Below are positions 26,364 through 38,960 of a stretch of 64,000 nucleotides of DNA, one piece after another; the first letter of the stretch is position 1; every line of letters begins with the position of its first letter. The translations under genes were made by a program, and so were the position numbers. Origin of the DNA: Sinohyriopsis cumingii (Eukaryota; Mollusca; Bivalvia; Unionida; Unionidae); NCBI GenBank assembly GCA_028554795.2, contig CM068829.1, forward strand, positions 134,163,079 through 134,227,078. The letters are read 5' to 3'. Below the pieces are notes generated by a model. It saw only the letters and a program-made list of their open reading frames with translations. It was not told the DNA's origin and did not search any database.

Positions 26364-26663
26364 GGTCTCACTGGACAGTTTATCTGGTGAATTTTCATCC
26401 GACAATGACCTATTACAGAAAAATGAGAATAATTTTACACTGAAGATACAAATAAAAACAAACTAATGATTTTTGTAGAAAGCATACATGTGAGTTTTTG
26501 ACTGCAGTAATCAGGTTAATTCCTGATGCACCTAGTGGGTTTTATACTGAATATTTTTTTCATCACCCCTCAACCATCTAGATTTTTAGATATTTACCCT
26601 ATTTCCAAGCCTAACTCAAAGTAAATCTAAACCACATTATAGATTTAGCTTATGTGTGAGACC
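26364..26663. mobile_element. 300-bp PIF/Harbinger-like MITE
   Basis: It starts GGTCTCAC and ends GTGAGACC, flanked by TAA on both sides (26361-26363, 26664-26666). The related sequence at 28860-28890 has the uninterrupted site (CCATTGTAATGCAATAATC), as does the plus-strand copy at 6430-6450. The insertion and 3-bp target duplication are therefore directly shown. TAA-type duplications and GG-initial ends fit PIF/Harbinger. Only about 8 bp of the ends are perfectly inverted. Confidence 0.85.
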
Positions 26664-26714
26664 TAATGCAATAATCAAGTACACAATGTACACCAAGGGA
26701 ACAAATTGTTAAGC

Positions 26715-27480
26715 CACTAGAGGTTTTGAGGGAATAAATTATTAACTTGATGAAACAAATTCTTATTTTGAGGGAATAAATCAGTATCTTGAGGGAACAA
26801 AATAATAACTTGTGCGAACGAATTAGCAATTTGAGGGAACGAAATGTTAATTTGAGGGAACGAATTATTATCTTGAGGAAACGAAATATTAACTTGAGGG
26901 AACGAAATATCAATTCGAGGGAACGAATTATGATTTTGAGGGAACTAAATGCTAACTTGAGGGAGCAAATTATTATTTTGAGGGAACGAAATATTAATTT
27001 GAGGGAACGAATTGTTCATTTGAGGGAACGAATTAATATTTTGAGGGAACAAAATGTTAACTTGAGGGAACAAATTATTAATTTGAGGGAACGAATAATA
27101 ACTTGAGGGAACAAGATAATAACTTGTGCGAACGAATTAGCATTTTGAGTGAAAGAAATGTTAATTTGAGGGAAAGAATTATTATCTTGAGGGAACGAAA
27201 TATTAACTTCAGGGAATGTAATATCAATTTGAGGGAACAAATTATTATTTTGTGGAAACGAAATGCTAACTTGAGGGAACAAATTATTAATTTGAGGGAA
27301 CGAATATTAACTTGAGGGAACAAAATAATAATTTTATGCTAACGAATTATTAATTTGAAGGAACAAAATAATAATTTGTGCGAACTAATGATGAATTTGA
27401 GGGAACGAAATGTTAATTTGAGGGAACGAATTATTATTTTGAAGGAACGAAATATTAATTTGAGGGAACGAAATAATATT
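26715..27480. repeat. 21-bp minisatellite, inverted orientation
   Basis: Same repeat as at 5780-6386, reverse complement (unit core TTGAGGGAACGAA). Part of the duplicated 1,257-bp unit. Confidence 0.9.
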
Positions 27481-27620
27481 TTCTATCTCGTGCCCTCTCT
27501 GGGCCTCCATAGTAATCCCATGTTGAAATGAAAGAACAGTGATGATGTCTTTATAAAGAAGTCCTAGTTTGAAGTAGAACCTAATAAGCTCAATTCTGAC
27601 GCCAGCATCCGCCGTTGTAA

Positions 27621-27920
27621 GGTCTCACTGGACAGTTTATCTGGTGAATTTTCATCCGACAATGACCTATTACAGAAAAATGAGAATAATTTTACACTGA
27701 AGATACAAATAAAAACAAACTAATGATTTTTGTAGAAAGCATACATGTGAGTTTTTGACTGCAGTAATCAGGTTAATTCCTGATGCACCTAGTGGGTTTT
27801 ATACTGAATATTTTTTTCATCACCCCTCAACCATCTAGATTTTTAGATATTTACCCTATTTCCAAGCCTAACTCAAAGTAAATCTAAACCACATTATAGA
27901 TTTAGCTTATGTGTGAGACC
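27621..27920. mobile_element. 300-bp PIF/Harbinger-like MITE, duplicated copy
   Basis: Identical in layout to 26364-26663, with TAA at 27618-27620 and 27921-27923. Its identical position in the unit shows it moved with the tandem duplication rather than by a second insertion. Confidence 0.85.
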
Positions 27921-27971
27921 TAATGCAATAATCAAGTACACAATGTACACCAAGGGAACAAATTGTTAAGC

Positions 27972-28740
27972 CACTAGAGGTTTTGAGGGAATAAATTATT
28001 AACTTGATGAAACAAATTCTTATTTTGAGGGAATAAATCAGTATCTTGAGGGAACAAAATAATAACTTGTGCGAACGAATTAGCAATTTGAGGGAACGAA
28101 ATGTTAATTTGAGGGAACGAATTATTATCTTGAGGAAACGAAATATTAACTTGAGGGAACGAAATATCAATTCGAGGGAACGAATTATGATTTTGAGGGA
28201 ACTAAATGCTAACTTGAGGGAGCAAATTATTATTTTGAGGGAACGAAATATTAATTTGAGGGAACGAATTGTTCATTTGAGGGAACGAATTAATATTTTG
28301 AGGGAACAAAATGTTAACTTGAGGGAACAAATTATTAATTTGAGGGAACGAATAATAACTTGAGGGAACAAGATAATAACTTGTGCGAACGAATTAGCAT
28401 TTTGAGTGAAAGAAATGTTAATTTGAGGGAAAGAATTATTATCTTGAGGGAACGAAATATTAACTTCAGGGAATGTAATATCAATTTGAGGGAACAAATT
28501 ATTATTTTGTGGAAACGAAATGCTAACTTGAGGGAACAAATTATTAATTTGAGGGAACGAATATTAACTTGAGGGAACAAAATAATAATTTTATGCTAAC
28601 GAATTATTAATTTGAAGGAACAAAATAATAATTTGTGCGAACTAATGATGAATTTGAGGGAACGAAATGTTAATTTGAGGGAACGAATTATTATTTTGAA
28701 GGAACGAAATATTAATTTGAGGGAACGAAATAATATTTTC
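27972..28740. repeat. 21-bp minisatellite, second copy
   Basis: Exact counterpart of 26715-27480 within the second 1,257-bp unit. Confidence 0.9.
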
Positions 28741-28769
28741 TATCTCGTGCCCTCTCTGGGCCTCCATAG

Positions 28770-29145
28770 TAATCCCATGTTGAAATGAAAGAACAGTGAT
28801 GATGTCTTTATAAAGAAGTCCTAGTTTGAAGTAGAACCTAATAAGCTCAATTCTGACGCCAGCATCTGCCATTGTAATGCAATAATCAAGTACACAATGT
28901 ATACCGAGGGAACAAATTGTTAAGCCAATAAATGTTTTGAGGGAACGAATTATTAGCTTGATGAAACGAATTCTTATTTTGAGGGAACAAATTATTAATT
29001 TGTGGGAACGAATATTAACTTGAGGGAACAAAATAATAATTTTATGCTAACGAATTATTAATTTGAAGGAACGAAATGTTAATTTGAGGGAACGAATTAT
29101 TATTTTGAGGGAACGAAATATTAATTTGAGGGAACGAAATAAATT
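28770..29145 (-). repeat. Third partial unit: transposase start fragment plus minisatellite, MITE-free
   Basis: 28770-28877 repeats the 5' coding fragment (MADAGVRIELIRFYF, here with an intact ATG) and runs without the MITE into 28905-29145 minisatellite. It is the empty-site allele for the MITE insertion. Confidence 0.8.
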
Positions 29146-29190
29146 TTTTTATATAGTGTCCTCTCTGGGGCTTCGTATTGTTGCGATATC

Positions 29191-30203
29191 TTTTGTGAAA
29201 AGAAGGTTACTGGATGTAGAAATACACATATTTACTGTAATGTATCTGTAACCGGATATTTGCAGTATCTGATTTGTAACATTAGATTGTACAGAAGACG
29301 TAAACAAATATCTGAGTCAGATTTGCATCATATATTTACCGCATACATATGCTGTGGATGGATAAAGTTCTGTCAGTTGGGGAGACTGGTTTATGTCTAC
29401 ATTCTTCTGGGAACAAAGGTGAGTTTATTTACTTCATATTTAAACCAAGCTTGTCTATAGGATGCATTGCATGCTACAGATATACCACCCCTCAATCCCC
29501 ACCGCCACCCTCGCTAACATCTGAGCAATACCCGTAGTTTTACTTGTTGTTATTGTTCTTGTCTTGGAGTTTTTGCCATTTTTCATTTTATAAGCTATAT
29601 ATGACATAACAAACCCCAGTGGGTTTAAATAGGCCATAATGAAACAGACGAGTACATTTTATCCCTATTCCCTTTAGCAAGTGGAATCAAAACATGGCGG
29701 CCAAAAATCTTCATTCAAAACACAAAATTCCAGAAGGCGGGGTTAGAAACGTTTTCCAACGATCGCAGCCAATCATTAAAGAGGATACTGCACAATAATT
29801 TCATGGCCTTATTTGGACCAAGCCGAATCACATAAAGTGGTAATATAAAAAATATGAAACTGCACATACTATAGGAAAACTGTACCGACTATGTGATAAA
29901 TTTCATTATTATTTTTAAAATTTTCATCTTTTGTTAGTAAAATTTTATTTATCCAATCCTCTTATATATAACTTTAGAGTAGCGTCTTATTTAGGTTTTT
30001 CATAAATATTTATGATATTATCTAAAATAACTTATTTAAAAAATGTATCTCTTCTGTATACACAATGCTATCTGTTGCCATATTTACAGGCCCCTTCAGA
30101 GGTTAACAGACGTCAGGAGCCACTGCGAGAGTTTGAGACGCCTAGGCCCGGGTTATATTGAACTTTGGAAGACTAAAACAATCCGATATAATTTAATATA
30201 TAA
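29191..30203. other. Non-coding stretch
   Basis: No gene, repeat family or convincing promoter recognised. Confidence 0.4.
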
Positions 30204-30686
30204 GGGGCCGTCCATTTAGTACGTACGCGGGGGTGGGGGTGGGGGTAACCCAAATGCATACGCTTGCGTATGGGGGGAGTGGGAAGTGTCTACTGATAAT
30301 GAACGTACGCATCTGAAACGGGGGTGGTTTGGTGAAACCTTGATAATAATTTGTCTAATACGTAACCTGTTCGACTGGGTTCAGTTGGCGTTTGAAATTT
30401 AGCGGACACTTGGCACACTGTTTAAAGTTAAGCAGCTTATTTCTTTGATGCAGCCAGACATTCAAACGTCGGTGGACTATCTGTTTTATTAAACACGTTA
30501 ATATTATTAATCCTTTATGGTTTCTACGTGGATTAAATATAGACCGTTCTATATAATTGGTGGGGGGAGGGGGTGCTCGTCAAGCGTACGTACGCAGGTG
30601 GGGGTGTAAAAAGAACGCATGTGTACAGGGAGGGGGAGGGGTAAAGCTTTGCCAGATTTTTGCGTACGTACTAAATGGATGGCCGC
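30204..30686. mobile_element. Small DNA transposon/MITE with G-rich subterminal tracts
   Basis: The left end GGGGCCGTCCATTTAGTACG is mirrored at the right (CGTACTAAATGGATGGCC, 30667-30684), giving inverted ends of about 25 bp. Inside both ends, on the same strand, lie runs such as GGGGGTGGGGGTGGGGG and GGGAGGGGGAGGGG, able to form G-quadruplexes. No ORF is credible. Target duplication unclear. Confidence 0.75.
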
Positions 30687-33283
30687 TAAAGGATCTAAGT
30701 ACACAACGAAGTAAACTAATTGCTTATTTAAAAATGCTTTTCGGGGCCCCTTAGTGATCAAGGCCTGGACCATATGGTCTCCCTGCCTGACTCCTCCCCC
30801 GACCTCTGGATTGGGCCTATATATTTTTATATTATATAGTTGTACAATCCATAATGATTTATACGACATTCGGTACAACAATTAGCGATATAAATAGAAG
30901 TATTTATATTTTGATAGTAATTTTACTTAAAGAATACAATTTTAAATTTAGAATAGGAGGTTGTGGAATACTAGAATCGGAGTGGGTTATAATATAATAC
31001 AATATGTACAAATGAGTAATCACAAAAAAAGTGAGAATAACATCTGCGGAGCAGGACGGTGATGCTGGGCAAAAAAGGGTGTATGCAGAAGAAAATGTGA
31101 ATAGTTTTATTATAAAATTGATAATGACATCTTTAAAAACTGATAATCAAATACAAACATCGAATGAAACTTATGTTACAATCTGGTAATTTAAACACGG
31201 GTGATATGACCCCGAAAAGTGGCAATGATAAAGAAAGAATTATCTGACCTGATTATACTGGACAAGATACAAAAATTTTCATTGAAATTAGGTCATAACA
31301 AAAATATAATAAAATATGATAATATAAAAATCATCGAAATATATTGTTACAACTCTGTGGTCTTAAACTTAGAAACAGAAAAGAGCGAAAACCAACAAAT
31401 TTAGTATAATTCAAAAATAATTTATTTCCTAAAATACAATTTGAAAATTTAAAAAGAACTTACAGTATTGTGAATTAAATCCCTAATAGTCCTAAACGGT
31501 CTATCACAAGTAAAATAGTAAAGAGCATTCCGAATGAATTCCAGTGTTGTTATGAATGAATTCCAATCTTGAACGTACTGATGTAATAGTACATGATACA
31601 TCACAATGATGTAATTTAAAATGTCTCTAAATGAATTCACAATAATCTCAAAATAATGACTTAGTCCGCAATTATTATTGGACACTATAATTCCAGTGAA
31701 TAATTTAAATAAATAAAATATGTCAAATTAAACTAAACACAGCTAAAACGCTGAGTCCACTTTGGATGTTAAGGTATGAATGAGTAATTCTAATATAAAC
31801 AAACCTAATTTAAAGTCAGAATATGAGGATCAGGACGAGGGTCATTTTAATGGAAATTCCCATTATACTGTAAACAAAATTCGTTTCCAGAATCTTCAAG
31901 GGTCGGAATTAAGGCTGAATCTAGAACTCAAAACCAGGTAAGCATATTTACCCACAATTAAGAATAGTCTTAATATTTAATCTACAATCTTTGACATAAA
32001 TGTTGTTTATAAGAAAAAAGATATTAGTCAGGTAGGCCTAAACTTCTACCTTCCGTTATAGACAAAGGCCATTCACACAATACAAGCTAAATATGCATAA
32101 CATTTAATCCTGGACAAAAACCCAACATGTAATACAAATTAAATACAAATAACAATCTTACCTAGTACTGGATTAATTATATAAAAGAAAACATGACGCT
32201 GCAAATGAAGATGAGAAGGAACAGAATATATTGCCCTTTGGTACAGGTGAAACAACTGTAATAATATGGGTTTTGGGACTGTTAAGAATCGCAAATATGA
32301 GGGGTTCATTCGAACTTAAAGGATTGTGCAAGAAAAGAGAAAGTTGATTAAAGTAACACAAGAAATAGAACAAATTACGATGTAAGTCTAGTAGCAATCT
32401 TTCAGTGCGTGAACAAATGGTGTATTCTTAATATGAGAGATCATTTTAAAATCTCAAAAATCTGATTGATCCAGGTGATAAATAAAATGCTCTTTTTGTT
32501 GACTCTTCCATAAATGCCCAGCGAGTATATAACCAACAGACATATGTCAAAATAGCTGGTAAATTGTTCAGGAGGACTTAGATTGTGTGAATAAACTATC
32601 GTGGAATATACCAACATTTCAGTTTGATTCAATAAATACTGAAAAGTCAATTCGATGATAAAAAATCCAGCAAACAAAGACATGCCTGTACATTTTATTA
32701 ACTCATCACCATAACATACAACATGAACATAAGAGTATTTCTATAGGTATAACAAAAAACAAAAAAAAAGGATTACATTCTATAAATATGTTTACAAGTA
32801 AACACATATTAACACGTACAAAGGATGGACTGGTTATAAATGAGACATCTGTTAATTTTTATGTTCTCAAACAATTCATAAAGATAATATGTTTTCTCAG
32901 ATGAGCTCTAGAGGGAAATAACAGAACTATAATGATTTATGGCGAACAACACTCAATATACTAAGGCGGATATGACGTGCGATGTTATGAATTTTGTAAA
33001 TATTGTTTGTGGGTTATTATTTTATATTTTTGGGAAGTATAAATCTGAGAACAATTATTAAACCAAAATATTATTTTGGAATAATTGCCGAAGACTCATG
33101 ATTTATCACGTACATACCGCAAATTGTTTGTTGTGGTATCCTGAAAATTTTTTTAACAAAGAATTATTAGATGATGAAGTTAGAGAACAAAGGAAAACAG
33201 GGTTAACACTGGTATAATCTTTTATGAAAACAAATGATGTATTATCAACTTTTGTTTCCAAATGTAATAAAACATACCAATCT
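30687..33283. other. Repeat-derived, AT-rich stretch
   Basis: 31450-32050 is a diverged relative of 20180-20430. Otherwise nothing is recognised; ORFs are below 111 codons and AT-driven. Confidence 0.4.
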
Positions 33284-33562
33284 AGAATGTTAGCTGATAT
33301 CAATATAGAATATAAATGATATAAATATAGAATGCTAGTTGATATCAATATCAATTAGTTGGTATCAATATAGATTAATCAATGTAAATTATTAGTTGAT
33401 ATCAATATAGAATATTAATGATATAAGTACAGAATATTAGTTGATATCAATATAGATTGTTAGTTTATATCAATATAGAATATTAGTTGATATCAATACA
33501 GAATATTAGTTGATATCAATAAAGAAAATTAACGATATCAATATAGAACAGTAGTGATATCA
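33284..33562. repeat. Degenerate minisatellite, unit about 24 bp
   Basis: Units approximate TTAGTTGATATCAATATAGA plus a few A/T, about eleven times with deletions. The core GATATC is palindromic. Confidence 0.8.
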
Positions 33563-35468
33563 GTGTTTACTGAATATGGAAACTTATAAATTTTATGGGA
33601 ATATCAATAAGGGAGTCGGTCTATACAGGTCGTTAATCGGATACTTAAGCATTTAGGCTAAGATCTCGATAATCACTGTCGTTCTAGCTCTAGTTTCAAT
33701 TTCTCCACTCTGTGGGTCAATCATAAACACAAGCTTTAAGTTTTATGATAGAAGATAAGATTAAAATATTATCATAGGCTTTGATAAGAAGCATTATCAT
33801 ATTTTAAAGGTAAGTATGATTCAGATAGAAAACAAGGAGTGAACTATTTTTGGGGACAAAATAGAACAATTTTTAGACACGTGATGCTTACTTCAGTCAT
33901 CAATTGTAATTAAAAAGACTATAAAAGTTATGTAGAAGTCCAACAATCATAATATACAAATATAATGTATATATTCGCAAAAATATTGCTGAAACAAATA
34001 AACAAATAATAAGTTCAATTCATTAAAATATAAACATAAAATCAAGATCAATTAATAATGGCACTATCACCACAAATCACGCAAGTATTACCAACTATAT
34101 AGTCACAAGAAAAACGCATAGCAAAGCAAGATAAAAAAATATGTACTTTGACAATTTGTTTTTCAATTTAATACATTCTAGATTGTAGTTTGTTGTTGAC
34201 AGCATAGCATATACTTATAATTATAAATAATCTTAAATTTTCTATTAGCCGAATTAGCTGTCATTTGCATGTATATATTAGGACAGAATTTTTTAGTACA
34301 AGTAATAAGACTGAAATTTTCTCTAAATTGTATTAAAAGTAATTTTTGATTAAGATATTTTGAAAGTAATTTTCTATTAAAATATATTGAGATTAAATCC
34401 ATTTATTTCGGTATTACAATTATATACTATTTAATAAAGATTGGGCCCGTATGAGCAAAGGCAAAACTCTTTATACATTTCCCTTTTTTCATAAGTCAGC
34501 ATAAGATACATTCGCTAAGTTGTGTAAGTTACCGCATTGCGGAAGCCTAAAATTCCTGACTAAGCTATAAGCTCCACGCGCTGACGTGGTAGAATTGTCT
34601 GTCTAATGAGTACATAGACCCAGACGATAGTCTTTAAGAAACTATGAAGCCTCACTTTGAGATTCTGGCGAACACAAGAACCTGACGTATATCCATATTT
34701 GGCTTTGTCCTAAGAAACTGATATAAAAAGCTTCAATCCACAGGCATGCCAGTTCCTTCGCCAGAAACTCAAAGAGACTGGTGTCTTTACAGGTAAGATT
34801 AGCGTCTATGTACAATTTTTTCATATAGTATAAGGATTTTTAGTGTTAGGATGTTAATCTAACATCAGTACGTTGCAACGTTGGATTATTTTAATATTTC
34901 TTTACTATTCTTTAATATAATGTATTGGAAAATTTAATTGTTTGAAGAACTTATATTTACTTGTAATTATATCACTGATTATAGTAAAAAGCAACGTTCG
35001 CTACCAACTTCATACTCAGTAATAGTTAATTTAGAAATAAAATACTCTTTAAATAATAGAGTTTAATATGTTGACATGTTAGAATAAATTCAGTAAAATG
35101 TATTTCAATTACGGTATTAGTCTGAAATACTGAATTTTAGATTCTCTAGCTATCGTGAATTTAATTCGATATTTAATTATCTGTATTATATTCTAAAAGG
35201 CAGAAATTATACAATGTATGATGTTGGTAAGTGAAAGAATATCGTTGTTTTATATGTGTCTCTTATATCTGTAATTTAAGTTTATGTAGATTGATACTGG
35301 AATGTAATTTTATATCTTAAGTATTTCAATAAACAGTTCCTTCGCCATGAACTCAAAGAGCCTTCTGTCTTTACAGTCGATCCCGAGTAACCTTCGCTTG
35401 CCGAAATTCCTCACATGTAGCCATATCTTCATTGTCAAGTGACACCTCTTTCAAGAGGATTGACCTTC

Positions 35469-35469
<1 letters not shown>
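33563..35469. other. Non-coding stretch with one short direct repeat
   Basis: A ~45-bp phrase (CAGTTCCTTCGCCA, AACTCAAAGAG, TGTCTTTACAG) occurs at 34749-34793 and again at 35334-35378. The first copy ends in CAG/GTAAGA, a donor-like site. No protein is recognised. A (CT)n tract closes the region at 35470-35508. Confidence 0.4.
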
Positions 35470-35509
<40 letters not shown>

Positions 35510-35569
35510 GTCATGAAAACAGCTTGACCAAGAGTTTATGAGACAATTCTTCTCATAAAAGCTGATGGA

Positions 35570-36810
35570 TAAACCTTTTTCATAAAATATATATCCCAGA
35601 AGAACCTCCCATTCTTGGGTGCAGGTCAGGTGTGGACGACTGGACATTGTTTGATGCATCTTGCTATTTTAAACAAACCCTGTCTAAAGTTTCATACGTC
35701 AATAAAATTGATATTTGGAATTCAATGTAAATTACAGCCAACATTATATGATATAAAATTACGCTCTTTGACTGATCTAGGATCCTAATTTGAAAATATC
35801 CAAGATATGGACAAAGTTTCACTGAACATGTCCAACCTTCTTCATCGAAATGAGAATTATTAAAACATCTTTCTTATTGCTAGATTGGTAACGATGATTT
35901 TTTTCATTGAACATTCAGCAGACATAAGGGACTAATATAGTCACAAAATCTTGAATTTTCCTTAAAGGTATCTTGCCTTATCTTGGAGGAAATTACGGGG
36001 ATTCCTTCCAAATCTGAGTAATTCTCCAACTCGTTTTTCACGAATAAAAAGCTTTCTGACAGAAATATTGACATTCTCGTAAGTATGATAAGCACGATAA
36101 TGTCAGTTCTCAATTTGACCTGGGCCCGATCAAAGTTTCTACCTCCTTCGAATCATTCCGGTGTCGATAATAAATACTTAGTTTTGCAATAGGCAAGTAT
36201 TTATTCATGAGTGGTAGGAGAGGTACGAATGACTGGACATTTTCCTTGATGTATTCTCTAATTGTAAACAAATGGGGAATATATTGCTTAATAAATACTA
36301 TTTGGAATGTAAATTACAGTCAGCATTCAATAATATAAAGTAAAGATCTGGACCTGGTCAGGGCCAAAATTTGAAAATTTTATAGAAACAGTTTCATTGA
36401 ACATCTCAAACTATCTTCGTCAAAGTGAATGATTGGAAAATCTTTCTTATTGTTTGGTTGGTAATTTATTTTGTCACTGAACATTCAGCATGTGCCGGGC
36501 ATTAAAAATACAGTTAAAATAGTCTTGAATGTTCTTGCTTTGAGAACATTATAAGCAGTTCTCAAAATGCGAATTGTTGTTCAACTCAATTTTGCAAGAA
36601 TAAAATTGATTATGTGCGTTACGTTTTATTGCTGTAAAACGATTTCGCATCCTTTCCTTCATATCTGCGTCTGACAAAATTATTGGTAATGTCTGAAGTG
36701 TCCTAAATATAAGAAAGAAAACTCTCAATTCCAGGCGATATTTCGAGAAACTGAACCCGATCAAAGTTTTCTTTATCGTAATTATTTTGGTGTCGATAAT
36801 AAGTAATTAT
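35570..36810. repeat. Diverged tandem duplication, two units of about 600 bp
   Basis: 35570-36190 and 36215-36810 share ordered landmarks: ATTGAACATTCAGCA or ACTGAACATTCAGCA, CCCGATCAAAGTTT, GGTGTCGATAATAA, AAATTACAG. The copies are substantially diverged and non-coding. Confidence 0.65.
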
Positions 36811-37387
36811 TTCTTTAAGATCTCCACTACTACAATTGCTACTAATACCTACTAATACTACCACCATTTATAGTTATGTAAATATCATATATACAAAAGT
36901 AATATTAAAAACTACAAAACATGTATGTGAGTGAGGACTTTTGTAGAATCTTTCAACCAGGATTTTGACGGTGGTTTGACGAGGAACAGGGTTGACTTTG
37001 GTAATTGTTTCGGTGATTTTATGTTTGGTACCTTTGTTGTGGTCGTGTTAAGACATTGTTCGTTTGCCCCCCCCCCCCCCCCCCACATTTCGACATAAAC
37101 AAGAATGACAGAAACAAAGTACTGATATATTTAACCGTAGTCTCTGCGGAATCGAGATGACGGACAGTTGGTCGACATTATTATTCCTACTCAGTCATTT
37201 TCGCATTTTGACAAAACGAAGCTTCTGTTCAACTGATCATCAGGTGGAATACATACCTTTGGCCAGAGTGTTCGGCCTTCAGCTTGACACGAAGGGAAAG
37301 ATTAGATGCTTTCTTTTTGATGACGCAGTACCAGGTGGGAAAAATAGTGAAATGCACCAGGCACTCATATTTATATCGTGCATGCAT

Positions 37388-37886
37388 CTTCGATAGCCAA
37401 GGTTCCGATATGATAATGCTATCTACACCTAGGCGTATCGAGCAGACATTTCTGTGGTTCATGTCGGTGAATTTCATTGGATGCGGAAGTCATAACATCC
37501 AATCAAAATTAAGTTGTTCAAAGTTGAACGCTATTCGTACATGATCGAGTCAAAGGGTGCACACGACATATATGGACTTATAAATAAGCAGCTTTCCCTG
37601 CCTGTCCATGTTTGTACAAATACCTTTCACTCAAATACACCTCTAGTACGTAGTCATAATTTCGATGTTAACCTTAAAAAGAATTCTTTTAAAGTAAATT
37701 GCCTCAATCATTTTCGACCAAGGTACAGTGCACCGCTGTTACACGCTATTGATTAGTTGACATTTCATGATAATGGAGACAACTCATGAAATCCAATATA
37801 TGTCGCTAGGACAGAGCACTTAAATATCTGTGTTATCCGCCAAGGTGTAGATAGGGTTTCATATAGGAACCTTGGCTAGCGAAGAG
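37388..37886. mobile_element. MITE-like element with about 45-bp inverted ends
   Basis: The left end TCTTCGATAGCCAAGGTTCC (37388) and inner CTATCTACACCTAGGCG match the inverted right end (CCTTGGCTAGCGAAGA and CCAAGGTGTAGATAG, 37841-37886). The interior has no credible gene. Target duplication not resolved. A poly-C run at 37066-37084 lies upstream. Confidence 0.65.
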
Positions 37887-37929
37887 CTCATATTTCATAT
37901 GCAAGCTATCTGTAATAACTGGCGCACTT

Positions 37930-38960
37930 TTAAGTAAGGCTTTCAACTTGTGTAAGCCTCCTGACATTTTTCAGTCCAAAGGAACTTGTTTTTCTTACTC
38001 AATACATTTGTCAGTGGTTCAGCAATTATATAAAAATCGGAACAAAATTTTCGATAGTATCCGGCCATACCCAAAAATCGGATCAGTTGGGTTTTTGTTT
38101 TACAGGCACGGGAAATTCAGAGATAGCCTTGATCTTAGCATCTATAGGTTTAAATTGTCCATGACTCACGATGTGTCCTAGGAAAGCTACACTAGCACGG
38201 CAGAACTCTCTTTTAGATAAATTAATTGTCAAACTTGCATATGAGAGTCTGTAAAAGAGTTTCCGAATTGTTGCTAGATGTTCATTCCAGGTGTCGTTGT
38301 AGATGATAGCATCATCGATCTAAGCGTCAAAATTGTCTAGACCAGAGTCAATCATATTCATGAGGCGTTAAAATGTACTTGGCGACCCTTTCATCCCAAA
38401 CGGCATTGCTTTATATTGGTAACGTCCATCTGGAGTCATGAATGCCGAAATTTCCTTTGCTCTTTCTGTTAGTGGACTCTGCCAAAATCCCTTCAGAAGG
38501 TCAAATTTGGTGACATACTTGGCATTCCCGATCTTATCAATACATTCATCGATTCTTGGTGATGGGAATACATCGGTTTTTGTCACATTATTCACCTTCC
38601 TATAATCAGTACATATACAGAAAGTTTTATCTGGTTTTGGAACAAATGTGCATGGTGAACTCCAGTCACTTTTACTGGATAACGTAAATACGATCATTCT
38701 CAAGCAAATATTGAATTTCCTTTCTCAAGTATTTCTTCTTGAGAGAGTTCATCCTGTACGGGTGTTGTTTAACAGGTTTAGAATTTACAATTTTAACGTC
38801 ATAGAAAGTGTTGTTTATCCTTGTATGAACATCTGGAAATAAGTGCTCATATTCAAATAATAACTGTTTAAGTTCATTTCTTTCTTGCTCTTGCAAATGT
38901 GCAAGTGTCTGGTCCAGATCTTTCACAATTTCTGAATTCCGAAGATTTGTCACTCCAATG
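37930..38960 (-). pseudogene. Ty3/gypsy pol fragment (reverse transcriptase, start of RNase H)
   Basis: On the minus strand the reading passes from a pre-RT region (EYEHLFPDVHTRI, 38672-38953) into RT motifs: SDWSSPCTFVPKPD, TDYRKVN, TKFDLLKGFWQ and MPFGMKGSPSTF (38368-38660). The active-site block reads Asp-Ala-stop-Ile-Asp-Asp: the usual Tyr codon of YIDD is TAG. Further stops and one frame change (near 38680) occur, and no gag, protease or integrase is seen. A dead 5'- and 3'-truncated copy. Confidence 0.8.

Larger units (their letters stand above)
26256..28769. repeat. 1,257-bp tandem duplication (2 full units plus partial third)
   Basis: 26256-27512 and 27513-28769 carry the same sequence at an offset of 1,257 bp. 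All five long ORFs in one unit reappear unchanged in the other. The only difference I noticed is one base at the left edge (TTGAACTGAA versus TTGAAATGAA). Each unit holds about 105 bp of transposase 5' sequence, the MITE and the minisatellite. A shorter third unit without the MITE follows at 28770-29145. Confidence 0.85.
25516..29190 (-). mobile_element. Integrase-core transposon, copy 2, with duplicated 5' part
   Basis: In minus orientation the 5' end (GCCCCAGAGAGGACAC, near 29175) is followed by minisatellite, a gene-start fragment, minisatellite, MITE and gene-start fragment again, and finally the coding exon at 25516-26358. Exon 2 was not found below 25516. The repeated structure comes from a 1,257-bp tandem duplication. 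Confidence 0.65.

Noticed and set aside
26789..27315. Leucine-zipper-like protein (Leu-Arg-Glu-Arg heptads)
   Set aside because: The heptad comes from a 21-bp DNA repeat that is open in all frames and on both strands; no gene signals accompany it.
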